Of a stretch of 64,000 nucleotides of DNA, positions 13,301-23,503 are shown piece by piece; position 1 is the first letter of the stretch; every line of letters begins with the position of its first letter. A program made the position numbers and the translations under genes. The stretch comes from Corella eumyota. Taxonomy: Eukaryota; Chordata; Ascidiacea; Phlebobranchia; Corellidae. The notes beneath the pieces were generated by a model. It was not told where the DNA came from, ran no database searches, and was given only the letters and a program-made list of their open reading frames with translations. Location of the stretch: contig OY720097.1 of assembly GCA_963082875.1 (NCBI GenBank), positions 12,036,501-12,100,500 on the forward strand. The letters are read 5' to 3'.

Positions 13301-15407
13301 AAGTTATCGTCTTTCAAAATTCGTCAAATAAGAATAAAAACAATAATAATAATAATAACTAGATTTATTTGATAAATAAAATATGGTTCGAAATCGTTTG
13401 ATTCTTCTTTATAAATATAATTTATTTAGTAGGTTTATTAAATAAATTATAAATTTAAATATTAACTTTTTTTAATTTAAACCTAATTTTAACAAACGAA
13501 CACGCATTCATTGATATTGTAATATAAAAGTAAACTAAATTTAAAAGCAAAATACCGTTTTTAATTTTTGGTAATCAAACGAGTATTAAAATATAATAAT
13601 AACAAAACAATTAAAAAAAAATTTTTACACATTTTCTACTTATACTTAAACATTTTACTTAAATTTTCAACCAATATATTTTACTTTAATGGACAGCGAA
13701 AAGGACGATTTTTGACGGCGACCAGAACGCTATTAAATTATTCAAGCGTTAAACTCACACTGATTCGTTATTTTATAAAAAAACTAAAATAATGATTAAA
13801 TAATATTTAGCTAGAGTTAAATCTTCATTTTAAATAGCAACATACAAAATAATAATACCAACAATATATTAAAATTTCAGAAAATTTAATCTTTAAATTT
13901 TAATAATAAAATATATTAATTAGTAATTAGTGACATTTAAATGTCGTAAATAGGAGGTTTGCGATTTGTTGGGATAATAACAAACATACTAAAAATTTAG
14001 AACTTTTACTTTTAAAGAACAAAAGTTATCGTCTTTCAAAATTTGTCAAATAAGAATAAAAACAATAATAATAAATATAATGACAATAACAATATGTTTC
14101 GAAATCTAAGATTTCGAACCATAACTAGATTTATTTGATAAATAAAATATGATTCGAAAATATTTGATTATTTTTAACATAAATTTTTATAAATAAAAAA
14201 AGACATGCATAAACATTAACTAAGAATATTACAAACCTTTGATTTTTAATAAACAAACAAGCATTTATATATATAATACAAACAAAAACTAATATTTAAC
14301 CCAGTTTTAAGTTGGTGATATTAGGATATAAATTATAGTAAATTTTAAATTCTTAAAATTGATTTTTATTAAATAAACAAGCATTTAAATATGATAAATA
14401 AACGAAAATTATTTTTCTAATATGTTTTTTAATTACTTATATTATAAAATACACCATACCAAATTTTTAATGCTTAATGTCGAACTTTAATTTTTAATGA
14501 ACAAACCAGCATTTAAATATAAAAAACAAACAAGAATTATTTTTTAATTTTTTTTCGAATTATAAATATTATAAGATAAAACCGACCAAAATTTAAATAC
14601 CTAATAACAATCTTTAAATTTAAATAAACAAACACCTATTAATTAGTAATTAGTGACAAAAATTAAATTCGTTTTTGAGTTACTAATATCATGATATACA
14701 ATTGACAAAAATTTAAAAATTAATAACAACCTTTAAATTTTAATCACTAAACACCCATAATTTATTAATTGGTGATAAAAATTAAAATTTTAATTCATTT
14801 TTGAGTTACTAGTATCATGATATACAAATGGCCAAGATTGAAAAAATAATTAACAATTTTTAAATTTTATTAAATAAACACCTATTAATTAGTAATTAGC
14901 AATAAAAATTAAAATTTTAATTCATTTTTGAGTTACCAATATCATGATATACAAATGGCCGAGATTTAAAAAATAAATAACAAACTTTAAATTTTATTAA
15001 ATAAACACCTATTAATTAGTAATTAGTGATAAAATTCAAAATTTTAATTCATTTTTGAGTTACCAATATCATGTTAAACAAATGGCTAAAATTTAAAAAA
15101 TAAATAACAATCTTTAAATTTTAATAAATAAACACCTATTAATTAGTGATAAAAATTAAAATTTTAATTTATTTTTGAGTTAGTCATATCATAATATACA
15201 ATTGACCAAAATTTAAAAAATTAATAACAATCTTTAAATTTTAATAAACAAACACCTATTAATTAGTAATTAGTGATAATTAAATGTCGTAAATAGGAGG
15301 TTTGCGATTCGTTGGGATAATAACAAACATACTAAAATTTTAGAACTTTTTGTTTTAAAGAACAAAAGTTATCGTCTTTCAAAATTCTGACTAGAAAGAA
15401 TAAAAAC

Positions 15408-15410
<3 letters not shown>

Positions 15411-15454
<44 letters not shown>

Positions 15455-15622
15455 CACTGACAATAACAATATGTTTCGAAATCAAAGATTTCGAACCATA
15501 ATAATAATAAATATAATGACAATAACAATATGTTTCGAAATCTAAGATTTCGAACCATAATAATAATAATAATAAGTATAATGACAATAACAATATGTTT
15601 CGAAATCTAAGATTTCAAACCA

Positions 15623-15653
<31 letters not shown>

Positions 15654-15757
15654 AATAATAAGTATAATGACAATAACAATATGTTTCGAAATCTAATATT
15701 GCGAACCATAATAATGACAATAACAATATGTTTCGAAATCTAAGATTTCGAACCATA
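15411..15757 (+). repeat. (TAA)n runs interleaved with a TTTCGAAATC palindrome module
   Basis: This linker holds about five copies of a module reading ATAATGACAATAACAATATG then TTTCGAAATCTAAGATTTCG, separated by (AAT)n runs. The core TTCGAAATC-TAA-GATTTCGAA is a 9-bp inverted repeat with a 3-nt centre. Single or double copies of the module also lie at about 7518-7557, 8945-8996, 14080-14124 and 16580-16690. Its arms match the unit-head motif ATGGTTCGAAATC on both strands. Confidence 0.85.
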
Positions 15758-16689
15758 ACTAGATTTATTTGATAAATAAAATATGGTTTGAAATTATTTA
15801 ATTATGTTTAGCATAAACTTTAATAAATAAAAAAAGATATAAGTAAACATTCACTAAGAATATTACATATCTTTGATTTTTAATAAACAAACAAGCATTT
15901 AAATATATTATACATACAAAAATTAATATTTTAACCGAGTTTTAAGTAGTTAATACCAGGAAACACATCATGCTAAATTTTAAATTCCTAAAATTGATTT
16001 TTGATTTCTAATAAATAAACAAGCATTTACATATGATAAATAAACAAAAATTATTTTTCAAATATGTTTTTTAACTACTTATATTATAAAATACATTATA
16101 TTAAATTTTGAATACCTAATGTCGAACTTTGAATTTAAATAAATATACAATAATTTAAATTTAATATTCAAACAAAAATTAAATTTTTTATCTATTTTGA
16201 GTTACTAATATCATAATACAAAAATGGCCAAAGTTTAAAAAATAAATAACAATCTTTAAATTTTAATAAATAAACACCTATTAATTAGTAATTAGTGATA
16301 AAAATTAAAATTTTAATTCATTTTTGAGTTACCAATATCATGATATACAATTGACCAAAATTTAAAAAATTAATAACAACCTTTAAATTTTAATAAATAA
16401 ACACTTATTAATTAGTAATTAGTGATAATTAAATGTTGTAAATAGGAGAATGAAAACATAATCTGATAATAAACAACATACTAAAATTTCAGATTTTTAA
16501 ATTCTAAGGAACTAAAGATATCTTCTTTCAAAATTGGGACTAGAAAGAATAAAAATAATAATAATAATAATAAAAATAATAATAAGTATAATGACAATAA
16601 CAATATGTTTCGAAATCTAAGATTTTAAACCATAATAATAAGTATAATGACAATAACAATATGTTTCGAAATCTAAGATTTCGAACCAT

Positions 16690-16845
16690 AATGAATGCGT
16701 GTTCGTTTGTTAAAATTAGGTTTAAATATAAAAAAGTTCATATTTAAATCTATAATTTAATTAATAAACCTACTAAATAAATTATATTTATAAAAAAGAA
16801 TCAAACGATTTCGAACCATATTTTATTCATCAAATAAATCTAGTT
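16690..16845 (-). repeat. Inverted copy of the unit head closing the array
   Basis: This stretch is the reverse complement of the first ~155 bp of a type A unit, from the GAACACGCATTCATT motif back to the CTAGATTTATTT head. Its internal variant (AAATTATAGATTT on the unit strand) matches the unit starting at 8216 better than the other A units, which have AAATTATAAATTT. Beyond 16845 the sequence becomes unique, so this is the right edge of the array. Confidence 0.9.
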
Positions 16846-17578
16846 CTTTTTTATTATTTTACGGTTCTGGAATTGTTTGAGTACTGTAAAGTACACATCA
16901 TGATCTGTTTAATCTGTAAAATGTTTTGTATTTTTTTTAATTGTAATGCGTAAAAAAAACTGCAAAACTTTTTAAAAACATTTGAAAAAAAATTGTTTTT
17001 AGATGTTGGTCGGGTGAAAAAAACAGTCAACTTATAATATAGGACATCTTTAACACAATTATTGACAAAACAACGTTAATTTATTTATAAGTTGGAGCAT
17101 AATAAATGAGTAAATTTACATTACATTTACATATACACGCAATCTAAAAATTCAATCACTTTAAAAAAAGAAATTTAAAGAGATATATTATATTTAGTAT
17201 TATAATGAAAAAATGTGTTCTTGTAATGGATTTGCTATTTAAAAACGCTGTGCTCAGGAACGCATAGAGCCGCACTTTTTTTATTCTAATATAGCTTTCA
17301 ATATTATTGCTATTGCGCGTGATACCGTTTTGGAAACACTGTTGTTTGGAAACTCTGCAAATTTCCCGCGCTTTGTCAAAAGTTTTGGCGGGAAAATTTT
17401 AGTCTGAAAGTTTTATTGTCGTAACTTGTTTTTGATTGCATACATAACAAAATTTATGCCACAAAAATACAAAATTTTTTTTTAACAATACACATTGCAT
17501 ATAAAAAGGGATTTTGCAGCCATAAATAGTTTCTCTATCGTTTAATTGGCAGATTGTTATATACAAACGGCATTGAAA
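16846..17578 (+). promoter_or_regulatory. Upstream region of the CARD caspase: E2F-like sites and TATA box
   Basis: The region is unique sequence. At 17362-17370 is TTTCCCGCG and at 17383-17396 TTTTGGCGGGAAAA. Both fit the E2F consensus (TTTSSCGC), and the second is a near-perfect palindromic form. A TATA-like CATATAAAAAGGG lies at 17498-17510, about 70-80 bp upstream of the start codon at 17579. The spacing fits a transcription start near 17530. Factor binding is an inference from the motifs. The sequence between 16846 and 17360 shows nothing else recognisable. Confidence 0.55.
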
Positions 17579-20159
17579 ATGGAGATTAAAGATTCTGACA
17601 ATTTACGTAGAAACCGAGTTTCTCTAGCTAATGATTTAAATGGAACTGAAGTAATGCAAATTCTTGTGGGAAGGAAAATTCTTTCCGATAACATGGTTGA
17701 AAATATTCTAAGTAAATCTACAGAGTTTAATCGTAATGTAAGTACCAATTATGTTACACTGTTAGTTGTTAGTAAACTGTTGCGGTTGCCATTCAATCTG
17801 TTCTCATGTATATTCATCCAAGTGTATCCGTACAAGAAATCACAGGAATTTTAAAACGTACCTAAAAATACAAATTACTGCACAATGTACGTAATAAAAT
17901 ATGACTAAACTAAGGTAATATGCTTACTAATATACACACCCATTAATAAAGTATATACGGATTGTCCAGACACTGACTGACTAGTTTTTCTAGACTTGGG
18001 TCCAATTGACTGCCAATTGTACATACATTAGCAAATCTAAGCAGATTGTAAAACGATAACTAATTAACTATTTTATAACTTTAAAAAATTGTTTTTAAAC
18101 AATAAATAAAACAAATCTATTATTGTTAGTATATTAATATTTAGCTATATTTTAATTGATAGGTTGAGTTCCTAAACATATTAAGACGACGTGGTCCTAG
18201 AGCTTTTGAGCAATTCTGTTTAGCTTTGCAAACCACAGACCAATCCCATTTATTAGAATTACTTAAACCAAGCAGAATAAGTACTGACAATTCTAACGAG
18301 ACCAGGTGACCTTAAAATCTTTCTAGATTTGACTTAAGAACCAGGAAAAAATTTGCTTACAACTCAAACCAGATTTATTTTTTATCACAATAAAACACTT
18401 TAAATAGGGTGTTACTAATATTATTTTAGTTAAAAAACAGATTTTTTGCACTCGCATGCCAAATATAAAGTCTTTAGTGGAAAATTTCATTTTACTATAA
18501 CAAACAACGGAACCTATTGATCATTTCTTTTTAGCAAACAACTTTTTACACCTAGCACTTTTTAAGAATGCTTTTAAATGTAATTAACTGTCTTTTAAAA
18601 ATGAATGGATTTTATTACTGTATTACTTTTTATCACTGTAGGAATATTGATATAGTTAATGAAAGGGCCACCATCATCCAACATCGCAGAATTAATCTAA
18701 CTGTAAATGACTTATATGTACAGCCTTCCTTTGATGTATATACCATGTTCAGTCCTCCAAAACGACATGCTCTTATCGTGAGTGTGACTGAGTTTGACCA
18801 ATCCACACAACTTCATTATAGACAGGTATAATTTTAAAAGTAGTTTTACCTATTAGATAATGATGACTGACTTTTTTAGTTACTGCTAATTAAAAGCGTA
18901 AACTTCTTATGTGTTTTAAGTTTTTGTATGTTGTTAATAGGGTGGTGATGTTGATACAGCAAGTTTGCATCATATTTTAACCCAACTAGGTTTTCAAGTT
19001 ACTGTTTTGGAAAACAGAACAGCACAGGATATTTGGTTGACAGTTCAGGTGGTTAAGTTGTCAACACTAAATAAATTGTAATAATTATTGAGTATATATA
19101 TATTTATTGAATTTTTTTTATGTTTTTTAGAGATTTTCTGCTTTAGAGGATCATAAACATTGTGACAGCACAATGCTTTTTGTGATGAGTCATGGTATCA
19201 GTGGAGCCTTTTTTGGTAGTGATGGTGTAACGATCCAGATTGATGATATCTTTAACTTGTTCAGTAACAGAAACTGCAAACGACTTCAAAATAAACCAAA
19301 AGTAAGTAATCCACAAACTTCATTATTAGTTATGTACTGTAAATGTATTAAATGCATACTGTGTTACCATTTCAAATAAATGTAAACATTATGTATTGCA
19401 TCTAAATGGCTCTTACGTAGTAAATTTGCTGGTTGTAATATTTTTAGGGTTTTTTCTTCCAATGTTGCAGAGGTAATGCCCCCGATATGGGTGTAGATAT
19501 AACTGATGGAAAATTTCAGCAAGATAGCAATCCATATGTGAGCCAGTCTTTTCAAACACCATTACTTATTATTAAACTAGGCCGAAATTACTAGATATTT
19601 TAAATTTAATTTTGTGTTAGCCAATTAGACCTCAGTAAAATATACATTTCTTTACAGAATGACTATAGTAGCAATGTTGCAAATCGGGGGTATATTTCCA
19701 ACCCAGATTTTTGTAACAAGCTGCCCAGTATATCAGATTCCTTAATTGCTTACGCAACTGTTGATGGATATGCTTCAGTAAGAAACAGAAGGGAAGGAAG
19801 TTGGTTTATTCAGGCATTAGTTCAAGTAAGATATTTTTTTAAAATAAAAACAAGAACCATAATTAAATTGCTAAATGTTGTTAATTTTAAGGTATTAGCT
19901 TTAAATGCCTGCAATAAAGATCTTAATGAAATGATGACAATCGTCAACAACTTGGTTTCACAAAGGGAGGTATACAGTCCTGATTCGAGATACCACAGGT
20001 AAGACCACCACTTAGTTATGTATTTTCTTAACTGTCTTTTAATATTTAAGTTTAAATATAAATATTTTTTAAATTTTTCTGTTTTGTATCAGATGCAAAG
20101 AGATGTCAGAGGTACAGTCAACTTTGCGTAAAAAGTGGTACTTTTTTCCTGGAATTTAA
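17579..20159 (+). CDS. CASP2-like: CARD-containing caspase, caspase-2-like (9 exons, 398 aa)
   Basis: Predicted exons: 17579-17737, 18163-18305, 18642-18825, 18941-19048, 19131-19301, 19448-19537, 19658-19825, 19892-19998 and 20093-20159; the total of 1197 bp is an exact multiple of three and all junctions are GT-AG. Exons 1-2 encode an N-terminal CARD (about residues 5-95; LRRNRVSLANDL and RRRGPRAFEQFCLAL). The caspase domain carries the catalytic histidine in MSHG (His219) and the active-site pentapeptide QCCRG (catalytic Cys262), where most caspases have QACRG. LQNKPK just before the active site, GSWFIQALVQV in the small subunit and HRCKEMSE near the C-terminus closely resemble vertebrate caspase-2. 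Family knowledge: initiator-type cysteine protease activated by CARD-mediated oligomerisation, cutting after aspartate. It probably acts in the cytosol or nucleus in cell death. Caspase-9 is the less likely alternative. Confidence 0.93.
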
Positions 20160-20488
20160 AGAAAAATTACTCAATCTTCTAAGTTAAATAATGGTTTAAA
20201 TAGATTAAGTCATATACCTTTTTTAAATCTAAATTTTAATTAATGATGTTCTTGCTATTTTAACTATTTAATTTTATTTGATTTTTTCCATGAAGCAGGT
20301 TTTGCCTTTTTTAAATGTATTTTAATTTTACTGCCTTTTATTTATTTACTGCCCCTTAGTTTTCAATCATTTCTGTAATGTAGTTTATTTTGGTTTGTGT
20401 TTTTCAAATTAACATTAATTTGAAAGAAATTAGTTTTTATATTTTAAATGGTTTACAATAACGTCCGTCAAAATTCTTATATACATAC
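20160..20488 (+). other. 3' flank of the CARD caspase up to the LTR insertion
   Basis: AT-rich sequence, probably 3' UTR. I find no AATAAA or ATTAAA here. In the chromosome before insertion the first AATAAA after the stop would have been the one now at 30636-30641, about 360 bp downstream. A second AATAAA (20769-20774) lies inside the 5' LTR and could now serve instead. No gene is seen. Confidence 0.6.
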
Positions 20489-20805
20489 TGTAGCGAACTT
20501 TGTGCGCTTTTTGACGCTTACACTTCCTCGGGGGCTCTAACTTACCTTGTGGCTTTAATTTACCTTATCTATGAGCCACTTTTCTTATCGTTTTTGTAAA
20601 GTGTTGGTACTTTTAGTGTATGCCTTTGATCTGATAGTTTAGTATAATCTTTTAGTTAAATTTGGAATAGGGATATTATATTATATTGCGTTATTGTATA
20701 TATGTATTGTGTTTAACCTTGATTCTATTTGAATAAGGACAATTAAGTTAATACAACTGTGATTACATAATAAAATTGAGTGATTTTATAACAAAACCCG
20801 TTACA
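20489..20805 (+). repeat. 5' LTR of the outer element
   Basis: Begins TGTAGC and ends GTTACA, the usual TG...CA form with short imperfect inverted ends. It contains AATAAA at 20769-20774 and the motif GATTCTATTTGAATAAGG at 20721-20738, which also occurs in the LTR of the inner element. Confidence 0.93.
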
Positions 20806-22341
20806 ATGGAGGTCCTGCCGAGATCTCAAGAAAATGTGTTGGACGATTCGGAAATTTCTTTTAAATTGCACGAAGAAAAAGAAAATTTGCTTCAGGAAAA
20901 GACTAATGAAATACAAGAAAAAATAATAGAAGAAGTTAATGTACAATTAAAAAAACAAATGGGAGAATTTCATGCTAAAATGCATAATAGAGTTGAAGAG
21001 GTGGTATCTGATTTAATAACGAGATACAAAAACATAGAAACAAAGGTTAAAGTCTTCATTAAAGAAAACAACGAAACAATGAAGCAGTTACAAGAAGTTA
21101 TATTTCAACAAAAAGAAAAAGATCAAGACCTGCAAGGTATTTTAAATGAAGCAACAATTGACGCGGAAAAAAACAGCCAACAATATGTTGCAAAGCGCCA
21201 AGGTAGAGATTACCGAAGCACTAAATTTAAAAGAAACGGTGTCGTTGCCTGCTAGCAAATTGGCGGAAGGTTGTTCGCCACGTTTTGACACTGTGACAGT
21301 AGACTCATTTGATGGCCAGTCGTCGTGGGAGGATTTCATCGCTAGGTTTGAATTAGCGGCTGAATTTAACCGTTGGTCAGAAAGTTCAAAAGGTGTTAGA
21401 TTGGCCCTACACCTAAGAAATTCAGCGTCGAGTGTTGTAACCAGCCTACGCCCCGAAGAAAGAAAAAACTTCTCAATTGTTCGTGCGAAGTTAGACCAAA
21501 AGTTTGGGAAAAAGCTTATTGACCCGGTATCTCTGTTGCATACAAGAGTTCGTGGAAAAAATGAAAAATTAGTGGATTTAGCCGAAGAACTCAATAACAT
21601 CGTAAAACAGTGCCCCATTTACGACTGCGTAGACAAAGAGCAGCTAGACTTGTTAAAAGCAAATTGCTTCACCAATGCCCTTAAAAGCAATTGGGAACTA
21701 TATTCGACAATAAAAATGTATAGTCCCATTTCAATGGACGAAGCTTTAAAAGTAGCTTTACGTTTGGAAATTGAAGGAACGACCAGATACAATAAAGAGC
21801 GACCGATTCGAGCAATAAATTCTGAGCAGAAAGATGACGTAAGCCTTACTCGCGAAATAATCTCTATGCGCCAAGCCATTAACGAATTAACAGACACCTT
21901 ATGCAAAAGGCCAAGTAACGTTTATGAACGACCCCAAAGTGGAAGACGAGCGCGAAATGGCAGCTTTGGCCGACAGGGAAACGGCCAGTAGTCGAGCCGA
22001 CAGGGAAACGGCCAGAAGGGATGGCACTCGACTTTAAATAAGAACATCCCAACTGTTAATATTAGTGCGACAACTAACAGTCGCCAAAATGGACTTTATT
22101 GTAATATTTTTATTAATAATTGTAAATTTTTTATGCTCGTGGATACCGGCGCTGACGCCACGGTATTAAGCTTTAAAGCCTTTAAAGCAGCCAAACTGTC
22201 GCTGGAGCCATCACACTTCGTTTTAAATAGAATAGGCAATGAAAAATTACCAGTGCAAGGAAGTTGTACCATCAAGTGTAGATTCAATGCCATATATTAT
22301 GACCACAACGTGTTAGTGTCGGATATATTAGAAGAAGGAAT
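20806..22341 (+). pseudogene. Outer element: gag and start of protease (fossil)
   Basis: The 5' part encodes a charged, coiled-coil-like Gag N-terminal stretch starting immediately after the LTR, then a Gag core (SFDGQSSWEDFIARFELAAE and a basic C-terminal end). No zinc knuckle is seen. From about 22.13 kb a retropepsin begins, with the active-site motif DTGADATVL. This part is interrupted by the inner element, beyond which the matching sequence IIGLDFLQKY continues. The coding region is no longer intact. Confidence 0.85.
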
Positions 22342-22665
22342 TGTGGTGTTCATTAAATTAATCGTAATAATTTATATTTGTGTTGTTCTACATTCTTTAA
22401 TTGCACGTTTCTAATTTTCCAATTAACGACGTCAAACGCACCACAGGTGCTTCAAGTAAAAAAGCGTTAATTACTAAACCAAACACATTTCTTTCATTTC
22501 TAGTTGTAGAAAACACGTGCTCTCATTCTCAGTTGTAGAACTTACAGTAAAGTTAATATTGTTTTCTTTATTCAACATTTTAACTAACGACTTATTATTT
22601 AACGATTCTATTTGAATAAGGCAATAAATTTGACAAACAAATTGTGTAATTATTGGCATCCTTTA
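22342..22665 (+). repeat. 5' LTR of the inner element
   Basis: Starts TGTGGTGTTC and ends GGCATCCTTTA. The LTR therefore ends in TA rather than the usual CA; both copies agree, and the GAAT target duplication fixes the border. It carries GATTCTATTTGAATAAGG at 22604-22621. Confidence 0.93.
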
Positions 22666-22704
22666 TTGGTGACCCCGACGTGATTTTTTATTGGATTTAC
22701 TGAA

Positions 22705-23503
22705 AATGAAAACAAGATCAAAAATGGAGGATTTAAAAAATTCTTCATCGTCAAATTCGTATTTTAAATCAACGGAATCTATTCGAATACCACCATTCTG
22801 GCCGGCTGACCCGCAACTTTGGTTCTCGCAAGTGGAGGCAAATTTTAGCAACAAAAATATTGTCGACCAAAAGAATAGGTTTGAATGTATAATAGCCTCG
22901 CTTGCACCCGAATACGCAGTAGAAGTAAGGGATATAATAATTACACCACCAACAGAAAACCCATACGATAAGTTGAAGGAAGAGTTAATCAAACGGACAA
23001 CTGTTTCTGAGCGAAAGCGTCTTCAACAACTTTTGTCTAAAGAAGATATGGGGGATCGTAACCCCACGCTGCTTTTACGTCGAATGAAACAATTACTCGG
23101 ACAAAGTATAAACTCTGTTGACAATGGTTTGTTAAATGAGCTTTTCTTACAACGGCTTTCTCCAAATGTGCGAATGATTTTATCCCCAAATCAAAATTTG
23201 CCGCTGGAAGATCAAGCACGAATGGCTGACAGCATAATGGAGGTCATGACACCGTCTGTGAACGTTGTGACGCAAAATTCAGACCAAAAATTGGACCAAA
23301 TTATTGCTCGTCTTGAACGCCTGGAAAAAATCAACTTTGAACGGCCAAGAGGGCGCAGTTTTCGGCGAAACCGTTCTAACTCACGTTTAAACCCTGTTTC
23401 GCAATCTTCTGACTTGTGTTGGTACCACAACAAATTCGGTCCGGATGCAAGGAAATGTAAACCCCCTTGCAGGAAATCGGGAAACGCGGAAGGCAGCAAC
23501 TAA
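22705..23503 (+). pseudogene. Inner element: gag (open frame)
   Basis: An open frame of about 265 codons encodes a Gag-like capsid protein: an N-terminal charged segment, then FWPADPQLWFSQVEANF, typical of this Gag family, and near the C-terminus [18 protein letters not shown] with a CHCC zinc arrangement preceded by an arginine-rich stretch. It overlaps the start of pol slightly, as is usual for elements that express pol by frameshifting. Treated as part of a mobile-element copy, not a host gene. Confidence 0.85.

Larger units (their letters stand above)
4888..16844 (+). repeat. Modular AT-rich tandem array of two unit types (A and B)
   Basis: At least 13 units lie head to tail. Every complete unit starts CTAGATTTATTTGATAAATA, followed by ATATGGTTCGAAAT. 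Every unit ends with a conserved block (ATTAGTAATTAGTGA, then TAAATGTCGT, GGAGGTTTGCGATTCGTTGG, GTTATCGTCTTTCAAAATT and GAATAAAAACAA), often followed by (TAA)n. Type A units (about 710 bp) start near 4888, 5595, 7560 (head missing), 8216, 12637 and 13359; they carry a less AT-rich core (GACGGCGACCAGAACGCTAT). Type B units (about 800-1290 bp) start near 6312, 8997, 9911 (head missing), 10771, 11695, 14125 and 15759; they have a different middle with an internal subrepeat. No protein or RNA gene is recognisable. Confidence 0.93.

Noticed and set aside
4888-16845. Regular repeats as a CRISPR array
   Set aside because: Repeat units are hundreds of bases long, with no short repeat/spacer pattern, in a eukaryotic context.
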